From Massilia sp. YIM B02443 (lineage in GTDB: Bacteria > Pseudomonadota > Gammaproteobacteria > Burkholderiales > Burkholderiaceae_D), in assembly GCF_030411955.1 (NCBI RefSeq), contig NZ_JASNRA010000012.1, positions 102,419-166,418 of the forward strand: a stretch of 64,000 bases of DNA. Reading direction: 5' to 3'. This document shows positions 28,170 through 36,696 of the stretch, piece after piece. The notes beneath the pieces were generated by a model. The model was not told the DNA's origin and ran no database searches. It was given only the letters and a program-made list of their open reading frames with translations. The number at the start of each line of letters is the position of its first letter. Positions within the stretch are counted from its first letter, which is position 1. Both the position numbers and the translations under genes were made by a program.

Positions 28170-29581
28170 CAGTGTTCTCCCGCAGGGTTGGCGTTCGGCG
28201 TCTCAGGTAAAAACCAGTTCAGCACCAGCGCGCACAGGCCGCCGGTGGCGACACCCGATTCCAGCACGTTGCGCACCGCGGCCGGCATGTGCACCAGGAA
28301 CTCGGGCACCTGCGACACGCCCAGGCCCAGCGCCAGCGACACCGCGATGATCAGCAGGGCGCGCCGGTCGAGGTGGACGCTGGCCAGGATGTTGATGCCG
28401 GCCGCCGCCACCGCGCCGAACATCACCATCGCCGCGCCGCCCAGCACCGGCTCCGGCACCGCCTGGATTACCCCGGCCACGGCCGGGAACAGGCCCAGGA
28501 TCACCAGGAACAGCGCGATCCACATGCCGACGTAGCGGCTGGCGATGCCGGTCAGCTGGATCACGCCGTTGTTCTGGGCGAAGATCGAGCTGGGGAAGGT
28601 GTTGAAGATCCCGGCCAGCAGCGAGTTGGCGCCGTTGACCAGCACCCCGCCTTTGATGCGCTCCATCCACAGCGGACCGGAGACCGGCTGGCGCGAGACC
28701 TTGCTGGTGGCGGTGACGTCGCCGATCGCTTCGAGCGAGGTGACCAGGTAGATCACCAGCATCGGCACGAACAGCGCCCACGAAAAGCCCAGGCCGAAGT
28801 GCAGCGGCAGCGGCACCTGGAAGGCCGGCGCCTGGTGCATGCCGGTGAAGTCGAGCCTTCCGAGCCAGGCCGCCAGCGCATAGCCGACCGCCAGCGCAAT
28901 CACGATGGCGGCGCTGCGCATCCACACCACCGGCACGCGGTTGATGGCGACGATGATGGCCAGCACCACGCCGGACAGCATCAGGTTTTCGCCGTTGGCG
29001 AAGCTGCCGTTGGCCATGGCCGTGTAGCCGCCGCCCATGCTGATCAGGCCGACCTTGATCAGCGTGAGGCCGATCATCAGGACCACGATGCCTGTCACCA
29101 GCGGCGTGATCAGGCGTTTGACGAAGGGCAGGATGCGCGACACGCCCATCTCGACGAAGGAGCCGGCCACCACCACGCCGAAGATCGCGGCCATCACCGC
29201 TTCCACCGGCGTGCCCTGTTTCACCATCAGCGCGCCGCCCGCGATCAGCGGACCGACGAAGTTGAAGCTGGTGCCCTGCACGATCAGCAGGCCCGCGCCG
29301 AACGGCCCGAAGCGGCGGCACTGGACGAACGTGGCGATGCCCGAGATCACCAGCGACATCGAGACGATCAGGTTGGTGTCGCGGCTTGAGACGCCCAGCG
29401 CCTGGCAGATCAGCAGGCCCGGCGTCACGATCGGGACGATGATCGCCAGCAGGTGCTGCAACGCCGCGAGCATGCCGAGCAGGGGAGCGGGGCGGTCGTC
29501 CAGGCCGAGGATCAGTTCCGAATGCTTCTCGTTGGCGTGATAGGACGGGTCGGCGGCGGGCGGCGTGTCGTGTGGGCGCAT
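28169..29581 (-). CDS. NCS2 nucleobase:cation symporter, xanthine/uric-acid type
   Basis: A 470-residue permease with about 14 membrane segments. The NCS2 signature reads QNNGVIQLTGIASR, the xanthine/urate form rather than the uracil form, and the region LEAIGDVTATSKVS has the conserved acidic residue of helix 8. The ATG at 29581 gives the usual cytoplasmic N-terminus; the frame is open further upstream. Substrate by family knowledge: xanthine or uric acid. No purine-catabolism gene is adjacent, although a xanthine-dehydrogenase-like paoABC operon lies 6 kb away. Confidence 0.88.
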   Translation of the reverse strand: MRPHDTPPAADPSYHANEKHSELILGLDDRPAPLLGMLAALQHLLAIIVPIVTPGLLICQALGVSSRDTNLIVSMSLVISGIATFVQCRRFGPFGAGLLIVQGTSFNFVGPLIAGGALMVKQGTPVEAVMAAIFGVVVAGSFVEMGVSRILPFVKRLITPLVTGIVVLMIGLTLIKVGLISMGGGYTAMANGSFANGENLMLSGVVLAIIVAINRVPVVWMRSAAIVIALAVGYALAAWLGRLDFTGMHQAPAFQVPLPLHFGLGFSWALFVPMLVIYLVTSLEAIGDVTATSKVSRQPVSGPLWMERIKGGVLVNGANSLLAGIFNTFPSSIFAQNNGVIQLTGIASRYVGMWIALFLVILGLFPAVAGVIQAVPEPVLGGAAMVMFGAVAAAGINILASVHLDRRALLIIAVSLALGLGVSQVPEFLVHMPAAVRNVLESGVATGGLCALVLNWFLPETPNANPAGEH

Positions 29582-29669
29582 GAGATTGGTCGGGCAAAAC
29601 CGCGATTCTACAGGCTGCCGGGCCATGAACACCGTTGTAGAATGCCGCCTTCACGAAGAAAGGACCCAC

Positions 29670-31031
29670 ATGAGCCCAGGATTGACCGTTTCACGCATTC
29701 TGCATGCGGGCTATGTGTTCGAGTGCGAGGGCGTGCGCATCGCCTTCGACACGATCTTCGAGAATCCCTTCAGCCGCAACTGCCATGCGTTTCCCGACCT
29801 GCGCTTCGACCGGGACGCGATCCGCGCCCAGCGTTTCGACGCGGTGTTCATCTCGCATTTCCACGACGACCACTGCTCGCTCGAGAGCCTGGACCTGCTG
29901 GCGCGCGACACGCCGATCCTCATCTACTGCATCTTCGACGAATTGTTCGGGATGGTGCGCCGGCTCGGCTTCACCGACGTGCGGCCGCTGCGCCTGAACG
30001 AAGCGATCAATGTCGGTCCGTTCGCGGTGACCCCGCGCGAAGCGATGGACGCCGACGTCGACTCGATGTTCCAGGTGCGGGCGGCCGGGATGAACGTGCT
30101 GAACGTGGTCGACTCGTGGATCGACGACGGCACGCTGGCGCAGCTGGTGGATGAGGGGCCGTGGGACATGGTGCTGTGGCCGTTCCAGACCATGCGCGAA
30201 CTGGAAGTGCTGGCGCCGACGCGCGCCGCCGCCGCGCCGCCCGAGCTGCCCCAGGAATGGATCGCGCAGCTGCAGGCGCTGGCGCCGCGCTACGTGGTGC
30301 CGAGTTCCTGCCAGTTCGTGCAGGAGCCGTGGTCGTGGTACAACCGCGCCTTCTTCCCGATCACCTACGCCCGGTTCACGCGCGAAGTCGGCGCCGCACT
30401 GCCGGATGCGCAGATCGTGCGCCTGAATCCGGGCGTGTCGGTGCGGCTCGACGATGCCGGCATCCATGCGGCGCCATCGCTCGGCTGGATCACGCCCGTG
30501 GGCGAGCAGGACGTCGACTACGTCTATGAAGGCAATGCCGCGCCGCCGCCCACGAGCGAGATCGCCCGCCTGCTGGCGCGCGACGGCGCGCAGCTGAACG
30601 CAGAACAGCAAGAACGCGTGCTGGATTACTGCCGCGCGGGACTGGCCCAGAAATACGGCGACGTACCCGCCGCCTGCGGCTACTTCGACCGGCCGCGCAT
30701 CTGGCAATTGACGCTGTTCGACCACGTGGGTAGCGCGACCCACTGGCGCTACCGCCTCGACGGCGACACGGCAACCCCGGTCGGCCCGGACGCCGGCCCG
30801 CTCGGCTGGATCACTGAAGTGCCGATGGTGAAGCTGTACGCCGCACTGGCACTGGGCGAGTCGCTGACCTCGATGTACGTGCGCATCAACGCGACCAGGT
30901 TCGACGCCGCCACCGAACAAGACCTGCCGGACGCCGACGTGGTCGATGACCCGCTGGTGCGCTGCCTGTTCAGCGACACCTTTGGCGCCTACCAGGCGGC
31001 CCAGTTGCGGCGCCTGCTCAATGTGGACTGA
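29670..31031 (+). CDS. MBL-fold metallo-hydrolase-like protein
   Basis: A 453-residue soluble protein. Its N-terminal third holds a metallo-beta-lactamase fold with SHFHDDH (HxHxDDH metal motif) after ILHAGYVFECEGVRIAFDTIF. The C-terminal half is not one I recognise. The ATG at 29670 is preceded by AAAGGA. It is divergent from the NCS2 permease and its last 14 bases overlap the 3' end of cdaR on the other strand. Substrate unknown. Confidence 0.75.
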   Translation: MSPGLTVSRILHAGYVFECEGVRIAFDTIFENPFSRNCHAFPDLRFDRDAIRAQRFDAVFISHFHDDHCSLESLDLLARDTPILIYCIFDELFGMVRRLGFTDVRPLRLNEAINVGPFAVTPREAMDADVDSMFQVRAAGMNVLNVVDSWIDDGTLAQLVDEGPWDMVLWPFQTMRELEVLAPTRAAAAPPELPQEWIAQLQALAPRYVVPSSCQFVQEPWSWYNRAFFPITYARFTREVGAALPDAQIVRLNPGVSVRLDDAGIHAAPSLGWITPVGEQDVDYVYEGNAAPPPTSEIARLLARDGAQLNAEQQERVLDYCRAGLAQKYGDVPAACGYFDRPRIWQLTLFDHVGSATHWRYRLDGDTATPVGPDAGPLGWITEVPMVKLYAALALGESLTSMYVRINATRFDAATEQDLPDADVVDDPLVRCLFSDTFGAYQAAQLRRLLNVD

Positions 31032-32166
31032 GCAGCGCCGACACGTACAGCAGCAGTTTGTCTTCGCTGCGCGCCAGCACCAGCCCGGTCAGTTCGCCGA
31101 TGCGGCGCAGCCGGTAGTCGAGCGTGTTACGGTGGATGCCGAGGGCGGCGGCGGTGGCGGCCAGATTTTCGTCGCGCGCGAACCAGGTGTCGAGGGTCAG
31201 ACGCAGCATCGCGCCGCTGCGGTCTTGCGCCAGGCGCGCCATCGGCTGGCGCAGCTCGGTCGCCTGCCAGCCGCTGCCCAGGCTCGCGAGAAGCACCGGC
31301 AGCGCCAGCTCGTAGTAGCTGAAGGTCTGCTGCCCGGGCAAGCGCGCGCGGCCCAGGCGCGCCGCCGTGCGCGCGCTACCGTATGATACTGCCGCGCCCT
31401 CGATGCCGCTGTGGGCAATGCCCATCGACAGCGTGAACGGCAGCGCGCATTCTTCGCGGATGACGTTCGACAATGCCTGCAGGCGCCGCTGCGGCAAGCC
31501 TTCCAGGCCCTTGCGGCCCGGGTCCATCGACTCCAGCAGCACCATCTCGCCCGGCCCCACGGTCGCCGTCAGCGCCTCTTCGCGCCGCGCCTGCAGCCGC
31601 ATCTGGAGGCGCTGCAGTTCGACCAGCGAGCGGCCGGCGTCCTCGTGTCCCGGCAGCAGCTCCAGCAAAAAGGCCACGTGCACGCGCTCGACGCCAAAGC
31701 CGAGGCGGCGCGCCCAGCCTTCGAGTTCGGTGCGTGCGCCGGCTTCGTACCGAATCAGGTTCAGCACGAAAGCTTCGCGGTAGCGCGCATTGCCCTGCAG
31801 TTCCTGAGTCAGCGCCGCCTGCTCCAGGATCATCTCGGCGCTCAGGCGCACCAGTTCGCCGAACTGACGCACCTGGCCCGGTTCGCCGCTCAGGTCGATC
31901 GCACCGCACAGCTGGCCGTCGGCGCTCAAGGGCAGGTTGATGCCGGGCTGGGCCCCGTGCAAGCCGGGCGCAGACGCGGCGTCGATCTCCACGGTCACCT
32001 TGCGCGCCAGCGCCAGCAGGGCGCCGGCATGGACTTCGCCGATCCGCTCCGGCTGGCCACTGGCCAGGATCACACCATTGACGTCCATGACGTTGACGTT
32101 GAAGGGAATGATCTGCATCGTACGGGTGACGATGTCCCGGGCCAAGGCGGTATCGAGTGAGTGCAT
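31018..32166 (-). CDS. cdaR: CdaR-type sugar-diacid regulator
   Basis: A 382-residue regulator. The N-terminal sugar-diacid recognition domain (about 1-135) begins ALARDIVTRTMQIIPFNVNVMD. The middle is a degenerate GGDEF-like stretch, and the end is a PucR-type helix-turn-helix (LAATAAALGIHRNTLDYRLRRIGELTG). In E. coli CdaR activates glucarate/galactarate/glycerate genes. Here it is divergent from an MFS transporter and a glycerate kinase, which fits the same job. The frame is open further upstream, but the family start matches the ATG at 32166. Confidence 0.9.
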   Translation of the reverse strand: MHSLDTALARDIVTRTMQIIPFNVNVMDVNGVILASGQPERIGEVHAGALLALARKVTVEIDAASAPGLHGAQPGINLPLSADGQLCGAIDLSGEPGQVRQFGELVRLSAEMILEQAALTQELQGNARYREAFVLNLIRYEAGARTELEGWARRLGFGVERVHVAFLLELLPGHEDAGRSLVELQRLQMRLQARREEALTATVGPGEMVLLESMDPGRKGLEGLPQRRLQALSNVIREECALPFTLSMGIAHSGIEGAAVSYGSARTAARLGRARLPGQQTFSYYELALPVLLASLGSGWQATELRQPMARLAQDRSGAMLRLTLDTWFARDENLAATAAALGIHRNTLDYRLRRIGELTGLVLARSEDKLLLYVSALLSPH

Positions 32167-32180
32167 CGTGCGATTGTGAC

Positions 32181-32352
32181 TTTGCACAAGGGATTGCGCA
32201 ACAGGCAGGCATTGCGTGATTGGAAGGCTGTTGTGCAAATGCATAAAAAAAGCCGCAAGCGGACGCGCCGGATTCGTGCGAAGCGCCGACGCGGCAATCC
32301 GGCGACTTGACCGATAATTGTAGATAGTCATGCACGATATTTTGTACAAAAC
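32181..32352. promoter_or_regulatory. Divergent control region with repeated palindromes between cdaR and MFS gene
   Basis: TTTGCACAA (32181-32189) is matched by its exact inverse TTGTGCAAA (32231-32239). TTGCGCAA, a palindrome, lies between them at 32194-32201, and a 12-base palindrome TTTTGTACAAAA sits at 32341-32352 close to the MFS start. These are candidate CdaR sites controlling both directions. Binding is inference. Confidence 0.5.
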
Positions 32353-32367
32353 AAACTCGGAGACACC

Positions 32368-33714
32368 ATGAGCAATGCTTCAAACGTTCCCGGCATCAAG
32401 GGAACGGATCCGGCGTCCGGCCCGCACGCGGACTTGCTGGACGGCGCCTATCGCAAGGCCACCTGGCGCCTGATCCCCTTCATCTTCATCTGTTACCTGT
32501 TCAATTACCTGGACCGCGTCAACGTCGGCTTCGCCAAGCTCGAGATGCTCGACGCGCTGCAGCTGAGCGAAACCGTCTACGGCCTGGGCGCCGGTATCTT
32601 CTTCCTCGGCTACGTCGCCTTCGGCGTGCCGAGCAACCTGATCCTGCACCGCTTCGGCGCGCGGCGCTGGATCGCGGTGATGATGGTGGCCTGGGGTTCA
32701 CTGTCGGCCTGCATGCTGTTCGTCACCACGCCGTTCGAGTTCTATGTGCTGCGCTTCTTCACCGGCGTGGCCGAAGCCGGCTTCTTCCCGGGCATGGTGC
32801 TGTACTTCACCAAGTGGTTCCCGTCGCACAAGCGCGGCCAGGTGATGGCGCTGTTCATGTCCGCGATTCCGGTCTCGGGCCTGATCGGCGGGCCGCTGTC
32901 GGGCTGGATGCTGAGCCACTTCGCGCACGGCCAGGGCGGCATGGACGGCTGGCAGTGGCTGTTCCTGCTGCAGGGCGTGCCGACCGTGCTGCTCGGCGTC
33001 GGGGTCTGGTTCTACCTGAACGACGGCATCAAGGCCGCCGGCTGGCTGTCGAACGACGAAAAGGCGGCGATGCAGACCGCCCTCGACAACGACGAAGCGC
33101 AGCGCGCCGCCGGCGTGCACGCGGTGCACTCGTTCGGCCAGGTGCTGCGCGACTGGCACGTGTGGATGCTCGGCTTCATCTACTTCAGCATCCAGATGGG
33201 CGTGTACGCGATCAACTTCTGGCTGCCCTCGATCATCAAGGCGCTCGGCTTCGAGAACGCCACCACGGTCGGCTGGCTGAGCGCGATTCCCTACCTGTTC
33301 GCCGGCGTGTTCATGGTGCTGGTGGGACGCTCGGCCGACCGCCGGCGCGAACGGCGCTGGCACCTGACAGTGCCGCTCCTGATGGCGCTGGGCGGCCTGC
33401 TGCTGGCCGCCAACTTCTCGAGCAATACCGTGATCGTGATGGTCGGCCTGAGCCTGGCGACGATGGGCGCGCTCACCGGCCTGCCGATGTTCTGGCCGCT
33501 GCCGGCGGCTTTCCTGGGCAGCGCGGCCGCTGCCGCCGGCCTGGCCCTGATCAATTCGATGGGCCAGATCGCCGGTTTCCTCAGCCCGTTCCTGGTGGGC
33601 TGGATCAAGGACGCCACCGGCAGTACCGATGTGGCGCTGTATCTGCTGTCGAGTGTGCTGTTCGTCGGCGCCATGCTGGTGCTGGTGGTGCCGGCGCGCC
33701 TGGTCAACCGCTAA
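32368..33714 (+). CDS. MFS transporter, anion:cation symporter family (sugar acid / dicarboxylate)
   Basis: A 448-residue protein with 12 membrane helices. FNYLDRVNVGFAK in helix 1 and GVAEAGFFPGMVLYFTKWFP are marks of the ACS family that takes up glucarate, galactarate, tartrate or similar acids. It lies between CdaR and glycerate kinase, which supports a hexarate or related diacid as substrate. Fourteen bases separate it from the kinase gene, so they form an operon. Confidence 0.87.
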   Translation: MSNASNVPGIKGTDPASGPHADLLDGAYRKATWRLIPFIFICYLFNYLDRVNVGFAKLEMLDALQLSETVYGLGAGIFFLGYVAFGVPSNLILHRFGARRWIAVMMVAWGSLSACMLFVTTPFEFYVLRFFTGVAEAGFFPGMVLYFTKWFPSHKRGQVMALFMSAIPVSGLIGGPLSGWMLSHFAHGQGGMDGWQWLFLLQGVPTVLLGVGVWFYLNDGIKAAGWLSNDEKAAMQTALDNDEAQRAAGVHAVHSFGQVLRDWHVWMLGFIYFSIQMGVYAINFWLPSIIKALGFENATTVGWLSAIPYLFAGVFMVLVGRSADRRRERRWHLTVPLLMALGGLLLAANFSSNTVIVMVGLSLATMGALTGLPMFWPLPAAFLGSAAAAAGLALINSMGQIAGFLSPFLVGWIKDATGSTDVALYLLSSVLFVGAMLVLVVPARLVNR

Positions 33715-33727
33715 CGGGGAATCCCTC

Positions 33728-34891
33728 ATGAAAATCGTAATCGCACCCGATTCGTTCAAGGAAAGCCTGTCCGCCATGGAGGCGGCCAGCGCCATCGAGG
33801 CCGGCCTGCGCGAGATCTTTCCGCACGCCGAGTACGTCAAAGTGCCGGTCGCCGACGGCGGCGAGGGCACGGTGGATGCATTGACCGCGGCCACCAACGG
33901 CCGGCGCGTGGTGTTGCAGGCCACCGGGCCGTTGGGCACGCCGGTCGAAGCCTTCTATGGCCTGAGCGGAGACGCCAACGGCGAGCGCATCGCGGTGATC
34001 GAGATGGCCGCCGCCAGCGGCCTGGAACTGGTGGCGCCGGCGCTGCGCGATCCCTTGATCACCACCAGCCGCGGCACCGGTGAACTGATCCGCGCCGCGC
34101 TCGACGCCGGCGCGCGCCGTTTCATCCTGGGCGTGGGCGGCAGCGCCACCAACGACGGCGGCGCCGGCATGCTGCAGGCGCTCGGCGCCGGCCTGTTCGA
34201 TGCGGATGGGCAGGCGCTCGGGCCGGGCGGGGGCGCGCTGGCGGCGCTGGCGCGCATCGACCTGTCCGGCTTCGATCCGCGCATCCGCGACTGCGTGTTC
34301 GAGGTGGCCTGCGACGTCAGCAATCCACTGGTCGGGCCGCAGGGCGCGTCCGCCATCTTCGGACCGCAGAAGGGCGCCACGCCGGACATGGTGGCGCAGC
34401 TGGACGCCAACCTGCGCCACTATGGCGCCATCGTCGCGCGCGACACCGGCCAGGACGTGGCCGAGGTGCCCGGCGCCGGCGCCGGCGGCGGCATCGCGGC
34501 GGCGATGATGGTGTTCCTGGGCGGACGCCTGCGGCCGGGTAGCGAGATCGTGGCCGACGCCGTCGGGCTGGACAAGGCACTGCGTGATGCCGACCTGGTG
34601 TTCACCGGAGAAGGGCGCATCGACAGCCAGACCGTCAACGGCAAGACTCCGATCGGGGTGGCGCGCGTGGCCGGGCGCCACGGCAAGCCGGTGATCGCCA
34701 TCGGCGGCTGCCTGGCGCCGGACGCGGCGGCCGTGCACGCGCACGGTATCGACGCCACCTTCAGCACCGTGCGCAAGGCCTGCACCGCGGCCGAGGCGAT
34801 GGCGGACGCCGCCTTCAACCTGCGCTCGGCGGCGCGCAACGTCGGCGCCACGCTCAAGCTGGGCATGGCATTGTCGGCCAAGGCCGGCTGA
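33728..34891 (+). CDS. garK: Glycerate 2-kinase
   Basis: A 387-residue kinase of the GarK/GlxK family. MKIVIAPDSFKESLSA at the start, PVADGGEGT, GVGGSATNDGGAGMLQALG and TGEGRIDSQT are the family's conserved segments. It phosphorylates D-glycerate, the product of sugar-diacid breakdown, to 2-phosphoglycerate for glycolysis. The start is the ATG at 33728 after the MFS gene. No dehydratase or aldolase genes for the diacids are in the window. Confidence 0.93.
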   Translation: MKIVIAPDSFKESLSAMEAASAIEAGLREIFPHAEYVKVPVADGGEGTVDALTAATNGRRVVLQATGPLGTPVEAFYGLSGDANGERIAVIEMAAASGLELVAPALRDPLITTSRGTGELIRAALDAGARRFILGVGGSATNDGGAGMLQALGAGLFDADGQALGPGGGALAALARIDLSGFDPRIRDCVFEVACDVSNPLVGPQGASAIFGPQKGATPDMVAQLDANLRHYGAIVARDTGQDVAEVPGAGAGGGIAAAMMVFLGGRLRPGSEIVADAVGLDKALRDADLVFTGEGRIDSQTVNGKTPIGVARVAGRHGKPVIAIGGCLAPDAAAVHAHGIDATFSTVRKACTAAEAMADAAFNLRSAARNVGATLKLGMALSAKAG

Positions 34892-34905
34892 GCGTGACCC
34901 CTGGC

Positions 34906-34942
34906 GCATGCAGCGGCCCGCACTGCCGGGCCCGCTGCATGC
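34906..34942 (+). terminator. Strong hairpin after glycerate kinase
   Basis: Arms GCATGCAGCGG (34906-34916) and CCGCTGCATGC (34932-34942) with further CCCG/CGGG pairing inside. No T run follows, so it may stabilise the mRNA end or need Rho. Confidence 0.4.
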
Positions 34943-35127
34943 ACTCCCGTGCGCTCATCCTTCTGCGATGGTCTGGCGCCACATCACCGGCGGGAGATTT
35001 TTGCAAAATACCCACAGTCGCTCAACCGTGCGCCGATATGAATTGGTGAACTATAAACTCGTCGAGCGCTCCAACCGGTCTTTGACGCCGCGCCGGCGCA
35101 TTTCTTTCCAGACCAGGAGGCATTGCC

Positions 35128-35667
35128 ATGCAATCGACGGTCACCATCAATGGAGCAGAGGTCGAGTTGCCGGGCGATCCTCGCGTCTCCCTGCTCGACT
35201 TCCTGCGCGAACATTTATACCTGAGCGGCACCAAGAAGGGTTGCGACCAGGGCGCCTGCGGCGCCTGCACCGTGCTGGTCGACGGCGAACGGCGCATCCT
35301 CTCGTGTCTGGCGCTGGCGGTGCAGTACCAGGGCCGCAAGATCACCTCGGTCGAGGGCCTGGCGCAAGAGGGCGCGTTGCACCCGCTGCAACAGGCTTTC
35401 ATCGAGCACGACGGTTTCCAGTGCGGCTACTGCACCCCCGGCCAGCTGTGTTCGGCGGTTGGCATGGCCGCCGAGCTGCGCCGCGGTGTGCCGAGCTACG
35501 TCACCGACGACATCGGCACCGATACCATCGAATTCTCGCACGACGAGGTGCGCGAACGCATGAGCGGCAACCTGTGCCGCTGCGGCGCCTACAACGGGAT
35601 CGTCGCCGCCGTCACCGAGCACAATGGCGGGCAGCCGCGCCGATCGACCGCGCAGGAGGACGCATGA
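35128..35667 (+). CDS. paoA: Aldehyde oxidase/xanthine dehydrogenase family [2Fe-2S] subunit
   Basis: A 179-residue iron-sulfur subunit. The first cluster uses GCDQGACGACT and a later Cys (SCLAL). The second uses QCGYCTPG and CRCGAY. It matches PaoA (YagT) but starts directly at the ferredoxin domain: no Tat signal is visible, whereas E. coli PaoA has one. The gene order 2Fe-2S, FAD, Mo is that of paoABC. ACCAGGAGG precedes the ATG. The lack of a signal suggests a cytosolic enzyme. Confidence 0.9.
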   Translation: MQSTVTINGAEVELPGDPRVSLLDFLREHLYLSGTKKGCDQGACGACTVLVDGERRILSCLALAVQYQGRKITSVEGLAQEGALHPLQQAFIEHDGFQCGYCTPGQLCSAVGMAAELRRGVPSYVTDDIGTDTIEFSHDEVRERMSGNLCRCGAYNGIVAAVTEHNGGQPRRSTAQEDA

Positions 35668-36656
35668 CGCCGTTCACCTTCGCCCGCGCCCACGACGCCG
35701 CCGAAGCGGTGCGCCTGGGCGCGCCCGCCGGCAGCAAATACCTAGGCGGCGGCACCAACCTGGTCGACCTGATGCGCGAGCACGTCGAGCAGCCCTCGGC
35801 GCTGGTCGACGTCACCGGCTTGTCGTGCGCCATTGAGGAGCGGCCCGGCGGCGGCCTGCTGATCGGCGCCGCCGCCACCAACACCGCGCTGGCCGAGCAC
35901 CGCGCCGTGCGCGAACGCTTTCCGATGCTGGCGCGCGCCATTGCCGCCGGCGCCTCGGGCCAGATCCGGAATATGGCCACCGTCGCCGGCAACATGCTGC
36001 AGCGCACCCGCTGCACCTATTTCTACGATCACTCGGGGTCGCGCTGCAACAAGCGCCAGCCGGGGCAGGGCTGCGACGCCCTCGACGGCATCAACCGCAA
36101 CCATGCGGTGCTGGGCGCTTCCAGCGCCTGCGTCGCGACTCACCCGTCCGACATGTGCGTGGCGCTGGCCGCGCTCGACGCCGTGGTGCACCTGGAAGGC
36201 AACGGCGGCGCGCGCAGCGTGCCTTTCACCGACTTCCACCTGCTGCCCGAAGACCATCCCGAGCGCGAAACCGCGTTGCTGCCGGGCGAGCTGATCACGG
36301 CGATCGAATTGCGGCCGCTGCCGATGGCGGCGCATTCCACTTACCGCAAGGTGCGCGACCGCGCCAGCTATGCGTTCGCGCTGGTCTCGGTGGCGGCTGC
36401 GCTCGAGGTCGAGGACGGCATGGTCAAGGATGTGCGGCTGGCGCTGGGCGGGGTCGCGCACAAGCCGTGGCGCGCCCACACCCTGGAGAACATGCTGCGC
36501 GGGCAGCGCGCCGCCTTCGCCGCGTTCGAGAGCGCCGCCGCAGGCGAGATGCTGGCGGCACGGCCATTGCGCGATAACGGGTTCAAGATCGAGCTGGCGC
36601 AGCGCACCATGGTGGCGGTGCTGGGCGCACTGGCGGCCGGGGCCGTGCGCAGCTGA
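35664..36656 (+). CDS. paoB: FAD-binding subunit with extra 4Fe-4S site
   Basis: A 330-residue FAD subunit. The FAD loop is YLGGGTNLVDLM, with GASGQIRNMATVAGN as second contact. The insertion RTRCTYFYD...RCNKRQPGQGCDA...C carries the four cysteines of the 4Fe-4S cluster special to PaoB-type proteins. Its ATG overlaps the paoA stop by four bases. It passes electrons from the Mo subunit to the acceptor. Confidence 0.92.
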   Translation: MTPFTFARAHDAAEAVRLGAPAGSKYLGGGTNLVDLMREHVEQPSALVDVTGLSCAIEERPGGGLLIGAAATNTALAEHRAVRERFPMLARAIAAGASGQIRNMATVAGNMLQRTRCTYFYDHSGSRCNKRQPGQGCDALDGINRNHAVLGASSACVATHPSDMCVALAALDAVVHLEGNGGARSVPFTDFHLLPEDHPERETALLPGELITAIELRPLPMAAHSTYRKVRDRASYAFALVSVAAALEVEDGMVKDVRLALGGVAHKPWRAHTLENMLRGQRAAFAAFESAAAGEMLAARPLRDNGFKIELAQRTMVAVLGALAAGAVRS

Positions 36657-36696
36657 TTTGGGCCTGAGCCGGCAGCCGACCTATCAGGAGAACACG

